6,431 bases of DNA, from positions 1-6,431 of the forward strand of contig CAITFY010000041.1 in NCBI GenBank assembly GCA_903891755.1, written 5' to 3'. Source of the stretch: an uncultured Actinomycetes bacterium. GTDB lineage: Bacteria > Actinomycetota > Actinomycetes > Nanopelagicales > Nanopelagicaceae. Both the position numbers and the translations under genes were made by a program. How positions within the stretch are numbered: position 1 is the stretch's first letter; the number at the start of each line of letters is the position of its first letter. The notes beneath the pieces are model-generated. The model was not told where the DNA came from, searched no databases, and saw only the letters and a list, made by a program, of their open reading frames with translations. Positions 1 through 5,687 of the stretch are shown one piece after another.

Positions 1-92
1 AGGGTGAGGTCTCCAATATTTATGAATAGGCGATCTCCCGGATCATGGCTCTCTAGCCACGCTCCGGTTACAGGACAATCGCTCTCACTCAT
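1..92 (-). CDS. metX: Homoserine O-acetyltransferase MetX, N-terminal fragment (cut by window edge)
   Basis: The minus strand opens an ATG at 92 and reads 30 codons plus two bases to the window edge without a stop. The segment ends in GDRLFINIGDLTL, which resembles the short N-terminal strand of MetX-type alpha/beta-hydrolase acetyltransferases (mycobacterial MetX has a comparable 'GSLQLESG' there, from memory). MetX acetylates homoserine with acetyl-CoA in the cytoplasm, giving the substrate used by MetY, encoded just upstream. Only 6 bases separate the metY stop from this ATG, and the two are in the same reading frame. No clear Shine-Dalgarno stands directly before the ATG (the nearest, GGAGG at 118-122, is about 25 bases away), so translational coupling to metY is likely. 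Catalytic residues lie outside the window. The call rests on a short match plus the metY-metX order known in actinobacteria. Confidence 0.8.
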   Translation of the reverse strand, partial: MSESDCPVTGAWLESHDPGDRLFINIGDLT

Positions 93-98
93 TGATGT

Positions 99-1418
99 TT
101 ACTTTGCCGCAGCAAAGCCTCCTTCTAAGTCTGCCTTGATATCTGCAATATTTTCCAAGCCAACTGATAGGCGAACCAAGCCACGTGTGACACCCGCGGT
201 GATTTGCTCCTCAGCGCTCAATTGAGAGTGAGTTGTCGATGCTGGATGGATGACGAGTGATCGCACATCACCAATGTTCGCCACATGTGAGTGCAACTTC
301 AACCCCTCAACAAACTTCTTTCCAGCCTCAATTCCACCCTTGATCTCAAAGGAGATAACCGCGCCTGTTCCAGCAGGGGCATATTTCTTTGCCAGATGAT
401 TCCATGGCGAAGATGGCAGATCTGCATAGTTAACGCTCTCAACTTGAGGGTGCGCCGCCAAGAATGTTGCAACAGCTTTGGCATTTTCAACATGGCGCTC
501 GATACGTAGTGAGAGAGTTTCAAGGCCGAGAGCCAAGAGCCAGGCATTAAATGGACTTACTGCTGCGCCAGTATCGCGAAGCAAGGTCAAGCGAATTTTG
601 AAGATGTAGGCGAGGTTTGCACCGAATGCGGAACCGACGCCCAGAGCTTGTGCGTAGACCAGGCCGTGATAGGAAGGATCTGGTTGATTAAATCCAGGGA
701 ACTTTTCCGCTTGCTTGGCGTAATCAAAATTACCAGAGTCAACAATTGCTCCAACAACTGAGTTTCCATGACCAGAAAGGAACTTCGTTGCTGAGTGAAT
801 TACAACGTCAGCGCCATGCTCAATGGGGCGAATCAAAAATGGTGTTGCAACTGTGTTGTCAACAATAAGCGGAACGCCATTTTCGTGGGCAATCTTTGCA
901 ACAGTTTCGATATCCAAGATATCGTTCTTTGGATTCGAAATTGTCTCGCCGAAAAATGCCTTGGTATTTGGACGAACTGCTTTGCGCCATGACTCAGGAT
1001 CATCTGGATTTTCTACAAAGGAAACTTCGATTCCAAACTTTGGAAGCGTGTAGTGAAACAAGTTATACGTTCCGCCGTAAAGACTTGGTGAAGAGACAAT
1101 GTGGTCGCCTGCCTCTGCGACGTTGAGCACTGCATATGTAGTTGCTGCAGAACCAGATGCAAGCAAGAGCGCAGCTACTCCACCTTCAAGTGCGGCGATA
1201 CGTTGCTCGACAGCATCCTGCGTTGGATTCATCAAGCGGGTGTAGATGTTTCCGAGTTCGGCTAGACCAAAGAGATCGGCTGCATGTTTAGTGTCGCGGA
1301 AAACATATGCAGTTGTTTGGAAGAGTGGAAGTGCGCGTGCACCGGTTGATGGATCTGGAACCTGTCCCGCGTGAATTTGGCGGGTTTCGAAGGCCGCGTT
1401 CTCTGGTGAAAATGACAT
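99..1418 (-). CDS. metY: O-acetylhomoserine sulfhydrylase / aminocarboxypropyltransferase (MetY)
   Basis: A 439-residue, full-length enzyme of the PLP-dependent Cys/Met metabolism family. It condenses O-acetylhomoserine with sulfide (or methanethiol) to give homocysteine (or methionine) in the cytoplasm. Visible hallmarks are the N-terminal ETRQIHAGQ; IYTRLMNPT at about 58-66, whose Tyr and Arg contact the PLP phosphate of the partner subunit; SGSAAT at 89-94; VDNTVATP with the PLP-pyridine Asp near 187; and SATKFLSGHG with the Schiff-base Lys near 212. Length and the FNQPDPSYHGL insert suit MetY rather than the shorter cystathionine gamma-synthase/MetB group. The start is supported by GGGAGGT at 1430-1424, five bases before the ATG. 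It is the first gene of a metY-metX unit preceded by a SAM-IV riboswitch, so expression should fall when SAM is plentiful. Confidence 0.96.
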   Translation of the reverse strand: MSFSPENAAFETRQIHAGQVPDPSTGARALPLFQTTAYVFRDTKHAADLFGLAELGNIYTRLMNPTQDAVEQRIAALEGGVAALLLASGSAATTYAVLNVAEAGDHIVSSPSLYGGTYNLFHYTLPKFGIEVSFVENPDDPESWRKAVRPNTKAFFGETISNPKNDILDIETVAKIAHENGVPLIVDNTVATPFLIRPIEHGADVVIHSATKFLSGHGNSVVGAIVDSGNFDYAKQAEKFPGFNQPDPSYHGLVYAQALGVGSAFGANLAYIFKIRLTLLRDTGAAVSPFNAWLLALGLETLSLRIERHVENAKAVATFLAAHPQVESVNYADLPSSPWNHLAKKYAPAGTGAVISFEIKGGIEAGKKFVEGLKLHSHVANIGDVRSLVIHPASTTHSQLSAEEQITAGVTRGLVRLSVGLENIADIKADLEGGFAAAK

Positions 1419-1423
1419 GAAGT

Positions 1424-1474
1424 ACCTCCCGTGAAGTTAAGGGGGTGCACGAAAGAGAGGTCTCCCCGCTCTTT
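1424..1474 (-). promoter_or_regulatory. Expression platform and Shine-Dalgarno of metY
   Basis: Between aptamer and start codon, the minus strand has two competing pairings. AAAGAG (1474-1469) can pair with CTCTTT (1457-1452), a 6-bp stem with an 11-base loop. Alternatively ACCTCTC (1461-1455) can pair with the metY Shine-Dalgarno GGGAGGT (1430-1424), seven pairs including one G-U. The two share bases 1455-1457, so they exclude each other. No U-run follows a stable hairpin, so control of translation initiation is more likely than termination. The pairings are seen in the sequence; the switching mechanism is inferred. Confidence 0.5.
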
Positions 1475-1477
1475 ATA

Positions 1478-1592
1478 GAACCCACGCTTGCCAATCGCAC
1501 TGTGCAATTGACCTGGTCTTCACCCGGAGCACCCCACCGTGGTGGAGGGTTGCCGTCCAGTAAGCCGGGGCTAAAACCTGGAACTCGTGACC
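1478..1592 (-). ncRNA. SAM-IV riboswitch aptamer upstream of metY
   Basis: The minus strand from 1592 begins GGTCACGAG and carries the near-invariant SAM-IV core GCCCCGGCTTACTGG, CGGCAACCCTCC and GGGGTGCTCCGGGTG, ending GGCAAGCGTGGGTTC. It matches my memory of the mycobacterial SAM-IV RNA over its length (115 versus about 119 nt). Pairings visible: P1 GGTC/GACC (1592-1589 with 1518-1515); P2 CCAG/CTGG (1581-1578 with 1560-1557); CCCGG/CCGGG (1569-1565 with 1527-1523); a P3 hairpin of CCCTCC with GGTGGGG; a 7-bp hairpin within 1510-1492; and a pseudoknot of P3-loop CCACG (1542-1538) with CGTGG (1486-1482). The remembered mycobacterial RNA has CCGCG/CGCGG there, a compensatory change. SAM binding should repress metY-metX. 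Confidence 0.93.
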
Positions 1593-1599
1593 TGCCCAA

Positions 1600-1628
1600 A
1601 TAATAAGCAGATGGGGGCGAGATAACAA
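1600..1628 (-). promoter_or_regulatory. Promoter of the riboswitch-metY-metX unit
   Basis: On the minus strand a -35-like TTGTTA (1628-1623) and a -10 TATTAT (1605-1600) are separated by exactly 17 bases. A start about 7 bases beyond the -10 falls at 1592-1594, the first bases of the aptamer, so the transcript would begin with P1. The -35 box starts one base after the nadE stop codon (TGA, 1632-1630), so no nadE terminator fits in between and some readthrough from nadE is possible. Based on consensus match and position only. Confidence 0.68.
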
Positions 1629-1629
1629 A

Positions 1630-3336
1630 TCAAGCCGGTGAGATATTTTCCCGCCAACTCGAGGTGATTGGTAGGCGGCGATCCTTGCCAAATGCCCGCC
1701 TAGAAATCTTTGGACCAGGTGGATATTGGCGCCGCTTGTACTCCGCGCGATCCACCATCTGAATAACTCGCGTAGCCAAGACAGGATCAAAGCCAGCGCC
1801 TAAAAGCCCTTGCAATCCCGCGTCGTGCTCGATGTAGAGCAAGAGCATCTGATCCAGCAATCCATAATCTGGAAGCGAATCGCTATCTTTTTGATCAGGG
1901 CGCAATTCAGCGCTCGGCTCTTTTACTATCGAATTGAGGGGAATCGGTTCGACTTCACCGCGTGAAGTCGCAAGTTGATTTCGCCATTTGGCGATAGCCC
2001 AGACCTCAGATTTCAAGAGATCTTTAATGGGGGCATATCCCCCGACGGCATCTCCATAGAGCGTTGAATATCCGACCGCCAACTCTGATTTGTTGCCGGT
2101 AGCTAGAACCAGGTGTCCCTCTTGATTTGAAAGGCCCATCAACGTTGTCCCGCGAACGCGGGCTTGCAAATTCTCTTCGGCTAATCCAGTTAATCCGAGT
2201 GCAGTAAGAAATGAGTTCACCATCGGTTGAATTTCCACGACCCTGAAATTCAAGCCAATCCTCTTTGCTGAATCGACGGCATCACTCATCGAATGATCCG
2301 ATGAATATTGGCTAGGCATGGCCACTCCATATGTGCGCTTTGCGCCAATGGCATCAGCGGCAATCGCCGCGGTCACAGCAGAATCAATTCCTCCGGACAA
2401 CCCCAAGATGACGGAAGGAAATCCATTCTTCGTAACGTAGTCGCGAAGGCCTACAACAAGGGCTTGCCAAATCTCTGCCTCAATCTCAAGTCGCGGGGCA
2501 ACTCCATGATTTATCTTTAAATATCCGCCAATGCGATCTTCGCTAATCACTACATCTGGCTCACTTGTAAGCGCTCTTGCGTCGATATCAACGACCATCA
2601 ATCCATCATCAAATTGTGGCGCTCTAGCTATCAATTCTCCATCTGCCGCGACTGCGATGCTGTCGCCATCAAAGACGAGATCGTCTTGCCCGCCGGTCAT
2701 ATTTACATAGAGAAGTGGCGCACCAATTTCCCGCGCCCTACGCCGTACAAGAGCTGCGCGTACATCATCTTTATTTCTCTCAAATGGACTTCCGTTGGGA
2801 ACAACAACAAGCCCCACATTTCGAGCGGCGAGATCTGCAACTGGTCCTTGCTCTCGCCAAATATCTTCACAAATCGCAATTCCTACATCGACTCCATGGA
2901 TTCGAACTACGAGAGATCCTTCACCTGCAACGAAATTTCTAAACTCATCAAAGACTCCGTAATTCGGTAGGTGATGTTTGATGTAGCGAGCAACAACTGC
3001 CCCCCGATGAATCACTGCTACGGCATTTTGTGGGCGATGAGATTGGCTCTCTTCCAAATAGCCAACGATGCTTACAAGGTCGCCATAATCTTCTAGTTTT
3101 TTCGCGAGCTCTTCCAGGGCCTGCTTTGAGGCTTGGCGAAATGTTGCGCGATTGGCGAGATCTTCGACGGGATACCCGGTCAGCACCATCTCCGGGAGCA
3201 CCAAGAGGTGTGCCCCCGCGCTGGCTGCCTTACCGGCATATTCCAAAATCAGTTCGGTGTTTGCGGCGAGCGCGCCTACAGTTGGATTAACCTGGGCAAG
3301 GCCAACTCGAAGTTGACCGATGACCTGAGGACTCAT
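1630..3336 (-). CDS. nadE: Glutamine-dependent NAD+ synthetase (NadE)
   Basis: A 568-residue two-domain enzyme. It makes NAD+ from deamido-NAD+ (nicotinate adenine dinucleotide), ATP and ammonia released from glutamine, in the cytoplasm. The N-terminal nitrilase-type glutaminase (about residues 7-270) shows the Glu-Lys-Cys triad: LPEMVLTGYP (Glu49), RYIKHHLPNYGVFDE (Lys120) and GIAICEDIW (Cys156). The C-terminal synthetase (about 285-568) has the ATP-pyrophosphatase P-loop GLSGGIDSA (312-320), ATGNKSELAVGYSTLYGD (412-429) and the ending KISRRAFGKDRRLPIT. It belongs to the roughly 570-residue class, not the roughly 680-residue form of Mycobacterium tuberculosis. The ATG at 3336 has no Shine-Dalgarno but lies just after a -10-like TAAGAT, suggesting a leaderless mRNA. 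nadE is divergent from panB and upstream of the metY-metX promoter. No domain is missing. Confidence 0.97.
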   Translation of the reverse strand: MSPQVIGQLRVGLAQVNPTVGALAANTELILEYAGKAASAGAHLLVLPEMVLTGYPVEDLANRATFRQASKQALEELAKKLEDYGDLVSIVGYLEESQSHRPQNAVAVIHRGAVVARYIKHHLPNYGVFDEFRNFVAGEGSLVVRIHGVDVGIAICEDIWREQGPVADLAARNVGLVVVPNGSPFERNKDDVRAALVRRRAREIGAPLLYVNMTGGQDDLVFDGDSIAVAADGELIARAPQFDDGLMVVDIDARALTSEPDVVISEDRIGGYLKINHGVAPRLEIEAEIWQALVVGLRDYVTKNGFPSVILGLSGGIDSAVTAAIAADAIGAKRTYGVAMPSQYSSDHSMSDAVDSAKRIGLNFRVVEIQPMVNSFLTALGLTGLAEENLQARVRGTTLMGLSNQEGHLVLATGNKSELAVGYSTLYGDAVGGYAPIKDLLKSEVWAIAKWRNQLATSRGEVEPIPLNSIVKEPSAELRPDQKDSDSLPDYGLLDQMLLLYIEHDAGLQGLLGAGFDPVLATRVIQMVDRAEYKRRQYPPGPKISRRAFGKDRRLPITSSWRENISPA

Positions 3337-3342
3337 GCTTAA

Positions 3343-3348
3343 ATCTTA
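3343..3348 (-). promoter_or_regulatory. Candidate -10 box for leaderless nadE transcription
   Basis: On the minus strand TAAGAT (3348-3343) fits the actinobacterial -10 pattern TANNNT and ends 6 bases before the nadE ATG, so transcription would start at or next to the A of the start codon. No -35 match and no Shine-Dalgarno are visible. Leaderless genes are common in actinobacteria; this case is inferred from spacing alone. Confidence 0.45.
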
Positions 3349-3377
3349 CTCAGGCAGAGTATCTCCGGAGGGGTCGC

Positions 3378-3383
3378 TAGACT
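3378..3383 (+). promoter_or_regulatory. Weak candidate -10 box for panB
   Basis: TAGACT matches the TANNNT pattern in the 95-bp nadE-panB divergent spacer, with no convincing -35 at 16-18 bases upstream. It would give a leader of roughly 40 bases before the panB ATG. It is the best -10 seen on the plus strand here, but the evidence is thin. Confidence 0.22.
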
Positions 3384-3431
3384 TAGCACTAGCCGCGGAC
3401 CAGAACTGGCCGCGAGCCTTAAGGGGATCTC

Positions 3432-4241
3432 ATGTCTAATGGCTCTACCCGACGTACCTCAATTTCCGACCTTGCCGCTAAGAAGATCCGCCATGAAAAG
3501 TGGGCGATGATCACTGCGTATGAAGAATTGACCGCTTCCATCTTTGAAGAGGCGGGCATTCCAGTTCTCTTGGTTGGAGATAGCGCTGGAAATAATTTTC
3601 TTGGTGAAGTCAACACAATTCCTGTAACACTCGAGCAGATGATCATGCTCTCACGCGCCGTGGTCCTTGGCACATCCAAAGCGATGGTGGTCGCAGATCT
3701 CCCCTTCGGAAGTTATGAAAAATCACCCAAGCAGGCGCTGGAGAGCGCTACTCGTCTTTTTAAAGAGGCGAAAGTTCAGGCGGTGAAACTCGAGGGCGGA
3801 AAGAAAGTTGTTCCGCAGATCAAGAAGCTAGTCAGCTCAGGAGTTCCCGTCATGGGTCATCTAGGACTAACTCCTCAATCTGTCTATGCCCTCGGGGGTT
3901 TTAAAGTTCAGGGACGAGGCGAGAGTGCAAAAGCGATTATTAAGGATGCGAAGGCGCTGCAATCCGCGGGGATTTTCGCACTTGTTCTAGAGATGGTTCC
4001 AGCAGAACTCGCAACAGAAATTTCAGAGGCGCTCGATATTCCAGTAATTGGAATTGGGGCTGGAAATGGGTGCGATGCCCAGGTGATTGTCTGGACCGAC
4101 CTCATGGGTCTAACGGAGAAGGCTCCTAAATTTGCAAAGGCGTACCGAGATTTACGTACCGAGATTTCTAATGGCGTTAGTGAGTGGGCTTCAGATGTCG
4201 AAGCGGGGTTGTTCCCCTCTGAAGAGCAAACCTTTCACTAG
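3432..4241 (+). CDS. panB: 3-methyl-2-oxobutanoate hydroxymethyltransferase (PanB)
   Basis: A 269-residue TIM-barrel enzyme of normal length. It transfers a hydroxymethyl group from 5,10-methylene-tetrahydrofolate to alpha-ketoisovalerate, giving ketopantoate, the first committed step to pantothenate and CoA. Motifs: LLVGDSAGN (metal-ligand Asp50), VVADLPFGSYE (Asp89), VKLEGG (Glu121), PVMGHLGLTPQSV (139-151), GGFKVQGRG (155-163), LEMVPAELA with the catalytic-type Glu187, and IGIGAGNGCDAQVIVW (206-221). The usual TAYD near residue 31 reads TAYEE here, a conservative Asp-to-Glu change. AAGGGG at 3421-3426, five bases before the ATG, acts as ribosome binding site. It is divergent from nadE and is followed after 9 bases by an MFS gene in the same direction, so the two probably form an operon. 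Closest by remembered motifs to actinobacterial PanB. Confidence 0.97.
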   Translation: MSNGSTRRTSISDLAAKKIRHEKWAMITAYEELTASIFEEAGIPVLLVGDSAGNNFLGEVNTIPVTLEQMIMLSRAVVLGTSKAMVVADLPFGSYEKSPKQALESATRLFKEAKVQAVKLEGGKKVVPQIKKLVSSGVPVMGHLGLTPQSVYALGGFKVQGRGESAKAIIKDAKALQSAGIFALVLEMVPAELATEISEALDIPVIGIGAGNGCDAQVIVWTDLMGLTEKAPKFAKAYRDLRTEISNGVSEWASDVEAGLFPSEEQTFH

Positions 4242-4250
4242 GCTCGGAGC

Positions 4251-5522
4251 ATGGCGCGCTTTGCAATAGATCTCTCACCCCTTCGTAAAAATAAGAACCT
4301 GCGCTACATATTTATCTCAGGTGTTGTAACGAGATTTGGCTCTGCGCTAACCCTTGTCGCTCTTCCATTTCAGATTAAAGAGCTCACTAACTCCTACATC
4401 GCAGTCGGCGCGATGGGCGCTGTTGAAATTGTTCCATTGATCATCTTCGCCCTTTGGGGTGGAGTACTCGCGGACTCGGTCGATCGCAAGAAGATGGTCT
4501 GGCGCTGTGAAGCCGGTGCGCTGGTGTGCACCGCAATTTTGTTAGGAAATTCCTTCCTCTCGCATCCGCATTTGCTTGTCCTTTACATCGTCGCCGCTGG
4601 CTTTTCGGCGATGGATGGATTGCAAGGACCAAGTTATGGGGCGATGATTCCAAGACTGGTCTCTCATGAAGATCTCCCCTCCGCGATGGCGCTCATGGCC
4701 CTGCGTTGGCAGTTCAGCGCAATCATTGGTCCAGCTCTTGCTGGCGTCATCATTGCAACTAGCGGGGTCAAAGCGGCATTCGCTATTGACATCGCGACCT
4801 ATGCAATCTCCGTGGCATTTATGTTAAAAATTGCAGCGGTCCCTCCACTCAAAGAGAGTGCAACGAAGACCATAAAATCAATGTTCGGAGGGATCCAATA
4901 CGCTGCTTCTCGCAAAGATCTCATGGGCACCTACATCATCGACTTAATCGCAATGTTCTTCGCTATGCCTAATGCACTATTTCCATTCTGGGCAGATCAC
5001 ATCCACTCTCGCTGGGCACTGGGATTCTTTTATTCTGCCGGAATCTTCGGCTCAATCCTCGTTACTGCAACAAGCGGCTGGATAAAGCATTTCACCAGGC
5101 TCGGTTGGGCAATTACATTCGCTGCAATTGGATGGGGGCTGTGCATCGCGCTTGCAGGAACTACTGACTCGTTATGGGTCGTTCTATTATTTCTGGGACT
5201 TGCCGGAGCTTCAGATCAGGTTAGTTCACTCTGCCGAAGCACCCTCTGGAATCAGTCGATCGATGATGAATATCGTGGTCGGCTGGCGGGACTGGAATTG
5301 CTTTCATATTCTGTTGGTCCGCTCGCAGGTCAGTTACGCGCCGGTACGACCGCTGCAATCACATCCCTTCGCACCTCAGTCATCTCGGGTGGCCTTTTAT
5401 GCATTGGCCTGGTGGGTTTTGCCGCGGCAAAATTGCCAGAATTTCGCAATTTTGATTTGAAAACAAATAGTTATGCGATTGAGTGGAGAGCGAAGAAAGA
5501 GAAGATGGAAGAGAGTGAGTAA
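4251..5522 (+). CDS. MFS-family membrane transporter (EntS/MFS_3-like), substrate unknown
   Basis: A 423-residue, strongly hydrophobic protein with about 12 predicted membrane segments, roughly at 17-40, 49-75, 85-103, 108-130, 146-172, 173-195, 222-245, 256-275, 283-302, 307-325, 345-365 and 371-395, then a charged cytoplasmic tail. GGVLADSVDRKK (70-81) in the loop after the second segment is the major-facilitator motif A. The opening DLSPLRKNKNLRYIFISG and the whole layout resemble the EntS-like MFS_3 group, often annotated as drug or siderophore exporters. The substrate cannot be read from the sequence. The gene follows panB by 9 bases, which suggests co-transcription but not necessarily a shared role. 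The upstream GGAG (4246-4249) leaves just one base before the ATG, too close for an ideal Shine-Dalgarno, so translational coupling to panB is possible. No terminator hairpin is seen after the stop. Confidence 0.88.
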   Translation: MARFAIDLSPLRKNKNLRYIFISGVVTRFGSALTLVALPFQIKELTNSYIAVGAMGAVEIVPLIIFALWGGVLADSVDRKKMVWRCEAGALVCTAILLGNSFLSHPHLLVLYIVAAGFSAMDGLQGPSYGAMIPRLVSHEDLPSAMALMALRWQFSAIIGPALAGVIIATSGVKAAFAIDIATYAISVAFMLKIAAVPPLKESATKTIKSMFGGIQYAASRKDLMGTYIIDLIAMFFAMPNALFPFWADHIHSRWALGFFYSAGIFGSILVTATSGWIKHFTRLGWAITFAAIGWGLCIALAGTTDSLWVVLLFLGLAGASDQVSSLCRSTLWNQSIDDEYRGRLAGLELLSYSVGPLAGQLRAGTTAAITSLRTSVISGGLLCIGLVGFAAAKLPEFRNFDLKTNSYAIEWRAKKEKMEESE

Positions 5523-5534
5523 GAAATACTTAAC

Positions 5535-5567
5535 AAAAGTTCAAAACAGCACAAAAATATTAAAAAA
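5535..5567. other. Roughly phased A-tracts, possible curved DNA
   Basis: Four A-runs of 4-6 bases (5535-5538, 5543-5546, 5553-5557, 5562-5567) have centres about 8, 10.5 and 9.5 bases apart, close to one helical turn. This spacing tends to bend DNA. The block lies just upstream of the possible promoter of the histone-like gene and could act as an UP-like element or a binding site for nucleoid proteins. The runs are seen; bending and function are inferred. Confidence 0.45.
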
Positions 5568-5572
5568 TAATG

Positions 5573-5598
5573 TTGCGACACGCACTCTCTTTTATATC
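5573..5598 (+). promoter_or_regulatory. Possible promoter of the histone-like gene
   Basis: TTGCGA (5573-5578) resembles a -35 and TATATC (5593-5598) a -10, but the 14-base spacing is short. A start near 5604 would give a leader of about 84 bases. The 165-bp gap, the different character of the downstream gene and the A-tracts argue that a promoter lies here; its exact boxes are uncertain. Confidence 0.3.
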
Positions 5599-5625
5599 GA
5601 AAATAGTGGCTTCTTCGTGTAATTG

Positions 5626-5682
5626 CTGTCACGATTCTCCTTGAACAGGTTCGGTGACGGATCGAACCATTCTGATAGGAGA
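5626..5682 (+). promoter_or_regulatory. Foldable 5' leader sequestering the Shine-Dalgarno of the histone-like gene
   Basis: The ribosome binding site AGGAGA (5677-5682, five bases before the ATG) has an exact complement TCTCCT at 5636-5641. Between them lies an 8-bp hairpin, GGTTCGGT (5648-5655) with ATCGAACC (5661-5668), one G-U pair, loop GACGG (5656-5660). The loop can also pair with CTGTC (5626-5630), one G-U, which would form a pseudoknot or, extended to 7 bp (5626-5632 with 5654-5660), an alternative fold that opens the hairpin. All pairings are directly visible. A role in controlling translation is inferred; I recognise no known RNA family. Confidence 0.45.
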
Positions 5683-5687
5683 TGTAA

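Noticed and set aside
291..1126. Several short open frames on both strands overlapping metY (for example 291-509 plus, 299-547 minus, 823-1053 plus)
   Set aside because: They lie wholly within the strongly motif-supported metY frame, match no recognisable family and lack start signals.
1288..1790. Minus-strand open frames of 81-105 codons across the riboswitch and the nadE 3' end
   Set aside because: The region is explained by the promoter, SAM-IV aptamer and expression platform. The frames show no family motif and would be translated through the structured RNA.
2614..3290. Plus-strand open frames opposite nadE (for example 2614-2970, 3030-3290)
   Set aside because: They are antisense shadows of a full-length NadE with all catalytic motifs.
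3337..3431. Possible riboswitch or operator in the nadE-panB divergent spacer
   Set aside because: I found no convincing long dyad, no known aptamer core and no terminator. Only weak -10-like hexamers are visible.
5570..5644. A 24-codon plus-strand open frame starting ATG TTG CGA CAC, ending on the TCTCCT element, possible leader peptide
   Set aside because: There is no Shine-Dalgarno, and the likely transcription start lies downstream of its ATG. The overlap of its last codons with the anti-SD is probably coincidence.
5641..5668. SOS-box-like elements (TGAAC-AG-GTTCG and GGTTCG...CGAACC) before the histone-like gene
   Set aside because: The actinobacterial LexA box has CGAAC and GTTCG four bases apart. 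Here the first pair is two bases apart and the second is in the opposite order, so it is better explained as an RNA hairpin.
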